Positions 10,503 to 17,800 of a stretch of DNA of 51,496 nucleotides are shown here, piece after piece; the stretch's first letter is position 1, and every line of letters begins with the position of its first letter. Both the position numbers and the translations under genes were made by a program. The DNA lies in contig CAYFLT010000027.1 of NCBI GenBank assembly GCA_964344055.1, positions 1 to 51,496 of the forward strand, written 5' to 3'. The notes under the pieces were generated by a model, which saw nothing but the letters and a program-made list of their open reading frames with translations, made no database searches and was not told where the DNA came from. Source of the stretch: OFTM10 sp964344055. GTDB taxonomy: Bacteria; Actinomycetota; Acidimicrobiia; Acidimicrobiales; Aldehydirespiratoraceae.

Positions 10503-11000
10503 TCAGTTTGGCAGACGGCGCATCCGGACCTCGTCCTTGCACGGATCAGACGGGAGCGGCTGGTGATCGCCGGTGATCTCGAACCCGCACCGCTCGTAGA
10601 GGCGGATCGCCGGATCATTGCCCCGGGTGACCCACAACTCCACCGTGTCACCCTCGGCCCAGCGCATCACGGCCTCCACGAGGGCCGAGCCGACACCGGC
10701 GCCTCGGGCAACCGGCGACGCCCACATGGACACCAGTTCGACGACGTCGTCGCCGTTGCGTCGGTGCCCGCCGACGAGACCCACGACCGCGTCATCGAGT
10801 TCGGCGAAGAAGGTGGCGCCCTCGGGGCCCGCAGCCCAACCGTCGGCCCGCTGTTGCCACTCGGCATCGGGGAACAGCGACTCCTCTTCGTGGGTTCGAG
10901 CGAACGCATACGGCGCATCGGCCAACGCGGCGAGCCGCACCCGACGAAGCGCTTCCCACTCCCCCACCCGAATCCGCCGAACCGTCAACTCGTCCGTCAT
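10503..11000 (-). CDS. GNAT-family N-acetyltransferase
   Basis: A 165-residue GNAT fold. The acetyl-CoA pyrophosphate loop is seen in VARGAGVGSALVEAV (motif A), and the C-terminal motif B in NDPAIRLYERCGFEITG. The start is the ATG at 11000 (MTDELTVRRIRVGEWEALR). The frame is open further upstream only because of the hairpin region and the chimeric assembly segment. The last gene before the PLDc_N protein, with 5 bp between. Substrate (small molecule or protein N-terminus) cannot be inferred. Confidence 0.88.
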   Translation of the reverse strand: MTDELTVRRIRVGEWEALRRVRLAALADAPYAFARTHEEESLFPDAEWQQRADGWAAGPEGATFFAELDDAVVGLVGGHRRNGDDVVELVSMWASPVARGAGVGSALVEAVMRWAEGDTVELWVTRGNDPAIRLYERCGFEITGDHQPLPSDPCKDEVRMRRLPN

Positions 11001-11017
11001 CCGACGAGTGTCCCAGG

Positions 11018-11064
11018 TTTTCTGGACGTCAGCGCGCGCATATCGCGCGCTGACGTCCAGAAAA
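11018..11064. repeat. Perfect 21-bp inverted repeat with 5-nt loop
   Basis: Left arm 11018-11038 starts TTTTCTGGACGTC and ends in a GC alternation; loop CATAT at 11039-11043; right arm 11044-11064 is the exact reverse complement, ending GACGTCCAGAAAA. It lies in the 65 bp between the thiolase-like gene and the GNAT gene, both on the minus strand, so it could end transcription of the thiolase operon. It is not a canonical intrinsic terminator: T runs are on the 5' side and A runs on the 3' side in both orientations, so no U-tract follows the stem. Confidence 0.8.
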
Positions 11065-11065
11065 A

Positions 11066-12332
11066 CTACTTGTCGGCGCCGACCACCCACATGGCGTAGT
11101 ACTGGGCGCCGCCTCCGTAGGCGTGGCCCACCGCGGTGCGGGCGCCGTCGACCTGGTGCTCGCCGGCCTCGCCCATCACCTGGAGGGCCGCCTCGGCGAA
11201 ACGGATCATTCCTGAGGCACCGATCGGATTGGTGGAGAGCACTCCACCGGAACAATTGACGGGGAGATCGCCACCGTCGAGCGCGGTGGCCCCGGACTCG
11301 ACCATCCGCCACCCCTCGCCCTTCTCGGCGAACCCGAGACTCTCGAGCCACATCGGTTCGTACCACGAGAACGGCACATACATCTCGACCGCGTCGACCT
11401 CCCGACGCCGGTCGTGGATCCCAGCCTGGGCGAAGACGTCGTTGGCGCACTCCTCCGACGCGGCGGGAGACACCATGTTCCGCCCACCGTAGGACAGGGA
11501 CTCCGACCGCATCGCCGTGCCGCGGACCCACGCCACCAGGCCGTCGTGGGCGTCGCCGCCGGCCTCGTCGGTGAGCACCATGGCACAGGCGCCGTCCGAG
11601 GAGGGACACGTCTCGCTGTAGCGGATCGGGTCCCACAACATGGGAGAGTCGACCACCTCGTCGAACGTCAGGTCCGGCTGGTGCAGATGGGCGTACGGGT
11701 TCTTCAGCGCCTGCTGACGGTCCTTGAACGCCACCATGCAGCCGATCAACTCGGGCGCGTCGGTCATCATCATGGACGAGCCGACGGCAGCGCTGTCGGG
11801 GGCGGATGCCGACCTGCTGCACGCCGTCGTGCGCCAGCTCGCGGCATCCGGCCANNNNNNNNNNGGTCATCATCATGTAGCGGCGGATGATCGGCGAGAA
11901 GTACCCACCAGCACCGGCGTTGACCGAGGTGGCGAACGGGGCAGGGATCGACAGCGCCCACATGGCGTTGGACTCGGACTGCTTCTCCCATCCGATCGTC
12001 AGCACCGTCTTGTGGACCCGGCCCTGTACCAGAGAAGCTGCGACGCACGCGGTCGAACCGCCGACGGAGCCGGCCGTGTGGACCCGCAGGATCGGCTTGC
12101 CCACCGCTCCCAGGGCCTCGGCGAGATACACCTCGGGCATCATCAGGCCCTCGAAGAAGTCGGGCGCCTTGCCCATCACCACCGCGTCGATGTCGGCCCA
12201 GGTCTTGTTCGCCATCTCCAGCGCCCGGCCGGCGGCCTCCCGCAGAAGGCCGGCCATCGACACGTCACCGCGAGTCGCCGAGTATTGGGTCTGTCCGACG
12301 CCGATGACCGCGGTTCGTTCCTTGCCGCCCAT
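11066..12332 (-). CDS. Thiolase-fold protein (Ltp2/SCPx-like), interrupted by assembly artefact
   Basis: Thiolase-like protein of the lipid-transfer/acetyl-CoA acetyltransferase group. The N-terminal part reads MGGKERTAVIGVGQTQY onward to IIRRYMMMT; the C-terminal part resumes MMMTDAPELIGCM onward to MWVVGADK. Removing the duplicated 13-mer, foreign piece and Ns (103 bp) gives a continuous protein of about 387 residues. Normal catalytic residues are missing: at the nucleophile position (usual NCATGSTA) the sequence is GSVGGSTA, so Ser replaces Cys; the GHPxG His is replaced in STNPIGASG; and the final CxG Cys is replaced in GHAYGGGAQYY. This pattern resembles Ltp2-type retro-aldolases that work with a DUF35 partner. 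It follows a second thiolase gene by 1 bp and a tandem DUF35 gene, so the three form an operon. Confidence 0.88.
11762..11877. other. Chimeric contig tail, 10-N gap and duplicated 13-mer
   Basis: The 13-mer GGTCATCATCATG occurs at 11762-11774 and again at 11865-11877. The 80 bp between the first copy and the Ns (11775-11854) does not belong to the thiolase gene. On the plus strand it reads VIIMDEPTAALS followed by an ADLLHAVVRQLAASG-like helix, the Walker B segment of a sugar-type ABC transporter ATPase. The assembler apparently left the true path at the shared VIIM-coding 13-mer. Ns occupy 11855-11864. Confidence 0.85.
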
Positions 12333-12333
12333 G

Positions 12334-13401
12334 TCAGTCCCCCTCCAACACGCACACGAGGTTCTGTTGCAGACACGGCCCGGACGCCGCTGTCGCCACG
12401 GCGCGATCGGCCTCTCCCCGACTGATCCGGCTCGCGGCCTCGCCGATGCGGATCAGGCCCGACGCCATCATGGTGTGCGCGGCCAGAGCACCGCCGGACG
12501 GGTTGATCACCACATCCTCCCCGAGACCGAGCGCGGCGGTCAGCAACGCCTCCGACGTCGTGAACGGAGCATGGAGTTCGGCGAGGTCGACCTTGTCGTC
12601 GCCGACCCCGGCCTTCGCCGCGGCCAGTTCGGCCGACATCGACCGGGTGAGGTCACGGACACCCAGGGTGTGGGCGTCGCTGCGGTGATCGATGCCACGG
12701 ATCCAGGCCGGCCGGTCACACAGCTCGCGGGCCACGTCGCCGGCGGCGAGGATCACGACTCCGCCGCCGTCGGCCGAAGCCGGAAGGTCCGACGGTCGCA
12801 ACGGATCCATCACGTAGTCCTCGGCCAGGATCTCTGCCGCCGACTTCGCGTCCCGCCGGACCGAGTGGGGGTTCGACGCCGCGTGGTCACGGCTCCGGCT
12901 CGCGATCTCGGCCAGCTGGGCGTCGCTCACCGTGCCCGACTCGAGCATCTGGCGGGCGGCGAGGGCCTCGACGGCGAATGCATCGGGCCACAGCGGTCCC
13001 ACGTAGTAGGGGTCCATCTGGACCGCGAGCACGTCGCGCAGCGAACCACCCGACGACTTGCCGTAGGAGTAGACGAACGCGGTGTCGATGTCGCCGCACT
13101 GGAGCTTCACCCACGCCTCGTACAGCGCCCACGCGCCATCCTGTTCGACGTGGCTCTCGCTGATCGGCGGCACCGGCCCGGTCGCGTCGATCGTCTGCAC
13201 GAAGGAGAACGCCTGCCCGGCCAGGAAGTCCGACGAGCCCGAGCAGGTGAACCCGATCTCGCGTTGGGTGAGCCCGACCTCCTCCTTGGCGGCCTGCATG
13301 AGCGGCACCATGAACTCGGCCTCCGATTCTCCCAGGATCTGCGCCTCTTGGCGCTGGGTGAAGGCCACGACGGCGACGTCTCTGAATCCCGAATCGTTCA
13401 T
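12334..13401 (-). CDS. Thiolase-fold protein (acetyl-CoA acetyltransferase-like), non-canonical active site
   Basis: A 355-residue thiolase-like protein (MNDSGFRDVAVVAFTQ start). The region that should carry the first nucleophilic Cys reads ISESHVEQDGAWALYEA, without Cys. The GGxxxGHPxGxxG motif appears as GGALAAHTMMASG, retaining a His but not Pro. A C-terminal Cys is present in SGPCLQQN. Shorter than the usual 390 residues. Its ATG overlaps the DUF35 stop by 4 bp and its stop lies 1 bp from the next thiolase-like gene, so the two thiolase-fold subunits and the DUF35 protein are co-translated and may form a heteromeric complex. Possible roles are acyl-CoA side-chain aldol cleavage or a scaffold subunit; the exact substrate is unknown. 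Confidence 0.88.
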   Translation of the reverse strand: MNDSGFRDVAVVAFTQRQEAQILGESEAEFMVPLMQAAKEEVGLTQREIGFTCSGSSDFLAGQAFSFVQTIDATGPVPPISESHVEQDGAWALYEAWVKLQCGDIDTAFVYSYGKSSGGSLRDVLAVQMDPYYVGPLWPDAFAVEALAARQMLESGTVSDAQLAEIASRSRDHAASNPHSVRRDAKSAAEILAEDYVMDPLRPSDLPASADGGGVVILAAGDVARELCDRPAWIRGIDHRSDAHTLGVRDLTRSMSAELAAAKAGVGDDKVDLAELHAPFTTSEALLTAALGLGEDVVINPSGGALAAHTMMASGLIRIGEAASRISRGEADRAVATAASGPCLQQNLVCVLEGD

Positions 13402-14393
13402 GACCGGCCGTCCACCGCGGTCTCGTCGATCCGCCCGATGCGGGCGTAGTCCTCGACCGGCTCGTCGGGTTCACCGGTGGGTTCCCACCCGAGCACGTTG
13501 GTGGCCGACATCTCGAGCTCGTCGTCGGGCTTCCAGACCGCCTTCACCCGCATGCCGATCCGGACGTCTTCGGGAGCGATGTTGATCACCAGCCCCATGA
13601 ACCCGACCGACGCACCGTCGAGCACGATCCACGCACTGCAGTAGGGCGGGCTCAGATCGGGGCGGGTCTTGATCGGGACGCGGGTGATGTTGAACGAGTC
13701 GACGTAGCCGGTGTCGGGGAGTTCGACCAGCTCGGCCGTCGGTTTGCCGCTGAGCGGGCTCACGCCCTTCGGCGGCACGAACACCTGGCCGGAGTCGGAG
13801 CAGCGGTCACCGACGATGCGCTTCTCGGCCATCGCCCGCAGGTAGTGGCTGAGCGAGCGGCCCGGCGTGTACGTGTAGTCCAGCCGGATCGGAGTGCGGA
13901 CGCTCTGCACGGGCTCGGCCGATTCCGTCGGCGGCGACGGGTTGCCCGGACCGGTGCCCTCCGGCACGAAGCCTGCGATGTCCGCGATGTGGCCGGTCCG
14001 CTCTTCGCGCCAGAGGACCTCCACCCGCATGCCGGTTCGCATCTGGTCGGGTCCATCCACCAGGACACCGTGGAGCATCGGTGTGTCGGCTCCATCGAGC
14101 CGGATCATCGCCCAGCCGAATGGCCGGTCGAAGGGCTGGCGGTCCCGGGGTGGTCCGTTCCACGTCCAGGTCGTCACCTCACCCGCGGTTCCGACCTCCA
14201 CCATCTCCGAGAGCGATGTCGAATCGAGTGGGTCGTACTCCAGCGGCGGACAGATCACCGAGCCGTCCGCACGGCGCACTCCGAGCACGATGCCGTCCCG
14301 CAGACCGGTGAGGAAGGCTCCGATCACCGGGCCGGTCGTCCGGGTGAACGGGTACTCGAGTGCAGGCGGAGCGGTGAGGACGTCTGCGGCCAT
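13398..14393 (-). CDS. Tandem DUF35 OB-fold protein
   Basis: A 331-residue protein with two consecutive DUF35-like (acyl-CoA-associated OB-fold) units: residues about 25-150 (ending MRVEVLWREERTG) and about 185-310 (ending MRVKAVWKPDDE). Each OB half has the GMRV signature. The rubredoxin-like zinc ribbon that normally precedes the OB fold is degenerate: the second copy reads GDRCSDSGQVFVPP with one Cys left of four. DUF35 proteins typically shuttle acyl-CoA to thiolase or aldolase partners (for example Ltp2 with ChsH2). A strong ribosome site (GAGGAGG) precedes the ATG. First gene of the operon with the two thiolase-fold genes. Confidence 0.85.
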   Translation of the reverse strand: MAADVLTAPPALEYPFTRTTGPVIGAFLTGLRDGIVLGVRRADGSVICPPLEYDPLDSTSLSEMVEVGTAGEVTTWTWNGPPRDRQPFDRPFGWAMIRLDGADTPMLHGVLVDGPDQMRTGMRVEVLWREERTGHIADIAGFVPEGTGPGNPSPPTESAEPVQSVRTPIRLDYTYTPGRSLSHYLRAMAEKRIVGDRCSDSGQVFVPPKGVSPLSGKPTAELVELPDTGYVDSFNITRVPIKTRPDLSPPYCSAWIVLDGASVGFMGLVINIAPEDVRIGMRVKAVWKPDDELEMSATNVLGWEPTGEPDEPVEDYARIGRIDETAVDGRS

Positions 14394-14474
14394 CGATTCC
14401 TCCTCGGGACGATGGCCGGAAGCTAGCCCCGCCCGCGGCCGGCGACGAATCGACGCGAGCAGGGGCGGAGGCGG

Positions 14475-15059
14475 TCAGTCCCGGCCTGCGAGCAGCATTC
14501 GGGCCGCGTCCTCGAGCTCGGATGTGGCCTGGGAGTAGGGCATCCACCGGTTCTTCCACGCGATCAACACCGAGAACCACACGTGCTCGAGCGATCGGAC
14601 GATGAGGTCCCGGTCCTCAGCCGGGAAGTCGTCGTGGAACGCAGTGCTGACCATCTCGGAGAACAGACCGTGCAACGACTCCTGACACGCGGCGATCTGC
14701 TCACCTTCGGCCACGACCGCCGCGAGCAGTGCGGCACTCACCGACTCGTTCTGGCCCATCGCCGAAGTCGATTGCCCGAGGATGTCGAGCACCCGGTCCA
14801 GGGTCGAGCCGGCGGTGGGCGGGTTGCGCAACACGGAACGGCGCAACCCGTCGATCCACTCGATCATCGACTCGGCGAGAAGGTGGTCCTTCGAGGAGAA
14901 GTAGTGGTAGACGGTGCCGAGCGCGACGTCGGCCCGGTCGGCCACATCTCGCATGAGCACGCCGTCGTAGCCGCCCTCTGCCGCCAATTCGAGCGCGGCC
15001 CGCAGGACTCGTTGCCGCCGGGCAGCCTGTCGCTCAGTGAGTGGGCGCTCGGTGGGCAC
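14475..15059 (-). CDS. TetR-family regulator, KstR-like
   Basis: A 194-residue TetR repressor. The N-terminal HTH (residues about 15-65) reads AALELAAEGGYDGVLMRDVADRADVALGTVYHYF in pieces typical of KstR, the cholesterol-catabolism repressor of actinobacteria. The C-terminal end (HVWFSVLIAWKNR followed by SELEDAARMLLAG) also fits the KstR layout and length. It lies 81 bp upstream of the DUF35/thiolase operon on the same strand and is divergent from an F420-type oxidoreductase, so both are candidate targets. The ligand, probably an acyl-CoA, is inferred from family only. Confidence 0.88.
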   Translation of the reverse strand: MPTERPLTERQAARRQRVLRAALELAAEGGYDGVLMRDVADRADVALGTVYHYFSSKDHLLAESMIEWIDGLRRSVLRNPPTAGSTLDRVLDILGQSTSAMGQNESVSAALLAAVVAEGEQIAACQESLHGLFSEMVSTAFHDDFPAEDRDLIVRSLEHVWFSVLIAWKNRWMPYSQATSELEDAARMLLAGRD

Positions 15060-15260
15060 CTGGCGATGCTAACCCGGACGTCACCCGGGCCAGCGCTGCC
15101 AGTTGCTCGCCGTGTTCGTTCATCCGCCGGAGATCCCGCCTCGACGCTTCAGCGTTTCGAGAGATCCACCGCATACCCACAGAATCGGCCGTGCGTGAGC
15201 AGGTATTAGTCCATCGGGGCAAGTTGTTGGGCCGTTGGGCCCAGAGACCCAGACCGAAGA

Positions 15261-15278
15261 TGACCTTTGTCACATGAC
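15261..15278. promoter_or_regulatory. Possible overlapping operator palindromes
   Basis: TGACCTTTGTCA (15261-15272) is an inverted repeat TGAC-N4-GTCA, and GTCA-CA-TGAC (15269-15278) overlaps it, giving three alternating half sites. They lie 19 bp before the start of the oxidoreductase gene and in the divergent region shared with the KstR-like gene. This is weak evidence, based on symmetry and position only. Confidence 0.35.
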
Positions 15279-15296
15279 GGCGCTAGGTTGCGCGCC

Positions 15297-16325
15297 ATGC
15301 GGATCGATGTGGGGTTGAGCACCGACCTGACCGAGGCGGCGGACCGTGCGCGGCAGCTCGAGGCCACCGGGGTGGACGGCATCTTCACGTTCGAGGGAAG
15401 CCGCGATGTGTTCTTCCCGCTCGTCCACGCGGCCGCCACGGACCTCGACATCTACTCCAACGTGGCCATCGCGTTCCCACGGTCACCGATGCACCTGGCA
15501 TCCCAGGCGTGGGATCTGCACGCGGCGAGCGGCGGCCGGTTCGCGCTCGGGCTGGGCACCCAGATCAAGCCCCACATCGAACGACGGTTCTCCGCCGAGT
15601 GGGGACGCCCGGTGGCGCGGATGGTGGAGCTCATGGCTGCGGTACGCGCCATCTGGGCGAACTGGTCCGACGGCACACCACTCGAACACCGCGGCGACTT
15701 CTACCGGGTCGACCTGATGACCCCGTTGTTCGTCCCGCCCCCGCTCGATGGTCCCCCACCTCCGATCTGGGTCGGGGCACTCGGTCCACGGATGACCGAG
15801 GCGATGGCCGAGCACGCCGATGGCATCATCATCCATCCCTTCAACACGGCCGCCTTCGTCCGCGAGGAGACGATGCCGCTGGTGCGTGGCGGACTCGAGA
15901 ACGGCCGCCGCGCCCGCGAGGACCTCAGCCTGATCGTCGGTTGCATTGCGGTGCCGTGCATCACCGATGAGGAATACGAGCTGGCCACCGCCTCCATCCG
16001 GCGCAACCTGGCGTTCTACGCCTCGACCCCGGCCTACAAGGTGGTTCTCGACCATCACGGGCTCGGAGAACTACAGCCCCGGCTCCGGGACATGACCAAA
16101 CGGGGCGACTGGGCCGGCATGGCCGAGCTGATCGACGACGACGTGGTCGACCTCCTCGCCGCCCGCGGCACTCCCGCTCAGGTGGCTCGTCGTCTCCTCG
16201 AGGACTACGGGTCGATCGCCGAGCGGGTGGCCCTCACCATCCACTCCGCCAGCGACGAGGCGCTCGCTGCGATGTGTGCCGAGGCCGACCTCATGAGCGG
16301 GCCGGCAGGGCCCTTGAGGGGGTAG
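15297..16325 (+). CDS. LLM-class F420-dependent oxidoreductase
   Basis: Luciferase-like monooxygenase-fold oxidoreductase, 342 residues, of the TIM-barrel type that in actinobacteria usually uses coenzyme F420. Seen: MRIDVGLSTDLTEAADRARQ start, YSNVAIAFPRSPMHLASQAWDL, SGGRFALGLGTQIKPHIERRF and PPPPIWVGALGPRMTEAMAEHADG, all typical of the family. The ATG at 15297 is used because the strand-one signature begins there; an upstream ATG at 15267 is less likely. Divergent from the KstR-like regulator. Substrate unknown; no F420 biosynthesis genes are in the window. Confidence 0.9.
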   Translation: MRIDVGLSTDLTEAADRARQLEATGVDGIFTFEGSRDVFFPLVHAAATDLDIYSNVAIAFPRSPMHLASQAWDLHAASGGRFALGLGTQIKPHIERRFSAEWGRPVARMVELMAAVRAIWANWSDGTPLEHRGDFYRVDLMTPLFVPPPLDGPPPPIWVGALGPRMTEAMAEHADGIIIHPFNTAAFVREETMPLVRGGLENGRRAREDLSLIVGCIAVPCITDEEYELATASIRRNLAFYASTPAYKVVLDHHGLGELQPRLRDMTKRGDWAGMAELIDDDVVDLLAARGTPAQVARRLLEDYGSIAERVALTIHSASDEALAAMCAEADLMSGPAGPLRG

Positions 16326-16414
16326 ACGCAGGGGCGGGACCTCGGGCCCTGGCTCGGGGAGCGCTCCGGGCGCACGCTGAAACCACGGAAGCCTGCGCAA
16401 CCAGGAGGCCCGAG

Positions 16415-16618
16415 ATGGAACGTCCCGTCGTCCCGGCCGCCCGCCGCACACGGTTCCCGGTGTGGCCGAGATCGAAGCTCTCCGATGAGACGAGGGAGAT
16501 CGGCCGCGAGGGCGTGTCTCACGCGCGTGAGGAGCTCGCCCGCCATGCGCCGTTCCGGCCCGAGCGAGGGGCCGCTCAGAGGGAGGACCAGAAGCTCACG
16601 AGCGCGTCGGCGGCCTGA
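16415..16618 (+). CDS. Small hypothetical protein, 67 residues
   Basis: Short open frame with a strong ribosome site (AGGAGG, 6 nt before the ATG). The product is basic and charged (starts MERPVVPAARRTRF, rich in Arg, Glu and Ala), with no membrane segment or recognised motif. It starts 90 bp after the oxidoreductase stop and its last 43 bp overlap the end of the convergent alpha/beta hydrolase gene. Because convergent overlap and Arg-rich composition are also typical of chance frames in GC-rich DNA, the call rests mainly on the ribosome site. Confidence 0.35.
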   Translation: MERPVVPAARRTRFPVWPRSKLSDETREIGREGVSHAREELARHAPFRPERGAAQREDQKLTSASAA

Positions 16619-17325
16619 TCGGGCTGTTCGGCCATCCACCAGTGGCCCGCGCCGGTGAGCACACCCGTGGGAGCCGCGAGCCGTTCGGCCACCGCGGTAC
16701 ACAGCGAAGCCGCGACGTAGGGATCCTCGGTCGGGACGATGCACATCAGCGGGCGTCGGTCGGCCGCGGCGAGTCGGTCGCCGAGGCCGGCGCCGAAGGG
16801 CGGCACGGCGGCTCGGTACAGCGTGAGGATGCAACGGCCCATCTCGGCATCCATACCCACGGCCATGTCGGCCGCGACGTCGCTCGGCAGCCCGAGCCCC
16901 TCGACCGTCGCTGTCTTCTCCGCCGTCGTCTGACCGACCATCATCTCGATGACCTGCTCACCCACCTCGGGCGTCTGCCATGCCTGGGCCATGTCGTGCC
17001 AGACGTATTCGGGATGGACCAGGCCGGCACAATCGGCGGCACAGCTCCGGAGGAGGTCAGGCCGGTCGGCCGCCACCGCGAGGCTGTGGGCGGCACCCCA
17101 GTCGTGGCCCACGAGGTCGATGGGGCCGTCGATCGACTCGAGCTCCGCCACCAGCCAGTCGCGGTACCCGACTGGTGTTGCATCGAAACCCGACGGGACG
17201 GGTGCGCCGAAACCGGGAGGTGAAAGCAGTACGACATCGGTGACGCCCCGCGCCGCGAGCGCGGTCACCAGAGGTCTCCAGACCGCCGCGACTTCAGGGA
17301 CGCCGTGTACGAGAACCGCCGTCAT
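16576..17325 (-). CDS. Alpha/beta hydrolase with Asp nucleophile (epoxide hydrolase/dehalogenase-like)
   Basis: A 249-residue alpha/beta hydrolase. The oxyanion-hole region is LVHGVPEVAAVW, the nucleophile elbow is VGHDWGAAHS with Asp rather than Ser, and the catalytic His lies in TGAGHWWMAEQPD. An Asp nucleophile followed by Trp is characteristic of epoxide hydrolases and haloalkane dehalogenases. The start lies 8 bp after the stop of the upstream arsC-like gene, so the two are probably co-transcribed. Natural substrate unknown. Confidence 0.88.
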   Translation of the reverse strand: MTAVLVHGVPEVAAVWRPLVTALAARGVTDVVLLSPPGFGAPVPSGFDATPVGYRDWLVAELESIDGPIDLVGHDWGAAHSLAVAADRPDLLRSCAADCAGLVHPEYVWHDMAQAWQTPEVGEQVIEMMVGQTTAEKTATVEGLGLPSDVAADMAVGMDAEMGRCILTLYRAAVPPFGAGLGDRLAAADRRPLMCIVPTEDPYVAASLCTAVAERLAAPTGVLTGAGHWWMAEQPDQAADALVSFWSSL

Positions 17326-17333
17326 CGTGGTGC

Positions 17334-17705
17334 TCAGCCGAGGAGGGCGGCGAGTCGGTCCTTGGCCTTCTCGTCACCGAGCGGGCGGCCGATGATGGCC
17401 TTGTCGTCGGTGACGATCACCGGTCGCTGCATCAACTTCGGGTGCTCGAGCAGGATGGCGACGACCGCGTCGGCGTTGTCGACGTAGTCCGCTTCGTCGA
17501 GCTCGAGCTTCTTGAAGTGGGCGTCCTTGCGTACGAGGTTCTCGACCGGGTCCTCGAGGATGGCGATCATCGCCCGGAGCGTGTCCTCGTCGGGCGGTGT
17601 CTTCAGATAGCGGACCTCGGTGAAGTCGACGTTCATCTCCGTGGCGACCGCCACGGCGTTGCTCGACGAGTTTCAATTGGGGTTGTGGTAGATGGTGACC
17701 GTCAC
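17334..17705 (-). CDS. arsC: ArsC-family arsenate reductase with in-frame TGA at the catalytic Cys (predicted selenoprotein)
   Basis: ArsC/Spx-type thioredoxin-fold reductase, 123 residues if TGA is read through. From a GTG start at 17705 (ribosome site GGAGGA upstream) the product reads MTVTIYHNPN-U-NSSSNAV. TGA at 17673-17675 is codon 11, exactly where ArsC has its catalytic Cys (NPxC). The rest is a complete ArsC: YLKTPPDEDTLRAMI, LVRKDAHFKKL, HPKLMQRPVIV and a GRP end. A perfect hairpin directly downstream fits a bacterial SECIS. Annotation pipelines would start at 17654 and lose the active site. The hydrolase gene follows by 8 bp. Sec insertion needs selA, selB, selC and selD, which are not in this window. 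A nonsense mutation is the alternative, but the precise position and hairpin argue against it. Confidence 0.85.
17639..17656 (-). promoter_or_regulatory. Putative bacterial SECIS hairpin
   Basis: In the mRNA sense, CCGUGGC (17-23 nt after the UGA), loop GGUC (24-27) and GCCACGG (28-34) make a perfect 7-bp stem; an eighth pair would leave a GU loop. Bacterial SECIS elements are stem-loops just downstream of UGA with a conserved G or GU in a small apical loop, about 16-37 nt from the UGA. Position, stem and loop all fit. Because the hairpin is inside the coding region, its sequence is also constrained by the protein. Confidence 0.65.
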
Positions 17706-17800
17706 GATCGCTCCTCCCCGGGCTCTCCCGGGCTCATCGCGGTAGGACCTGGAGTCTTACTCCAAAAGTCACCGTCGATGCACTGCGGCGTGCGGGTTCG

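Noticed and set aside
11763..11854. An ABC-transporter ATPase gene fragment
   Set aside because: It is only about 80 bp, embedded in another gene next to an N gap and bounded by a duplicated 13-mer; it is a contig-end artefact.
17751..17763. GGAGT-CTT-ACTCC inverted repeat upstream of arsC as an operator
   Set aside because: Arms are only 5 bp and no second copy was found; too short to support a claim.
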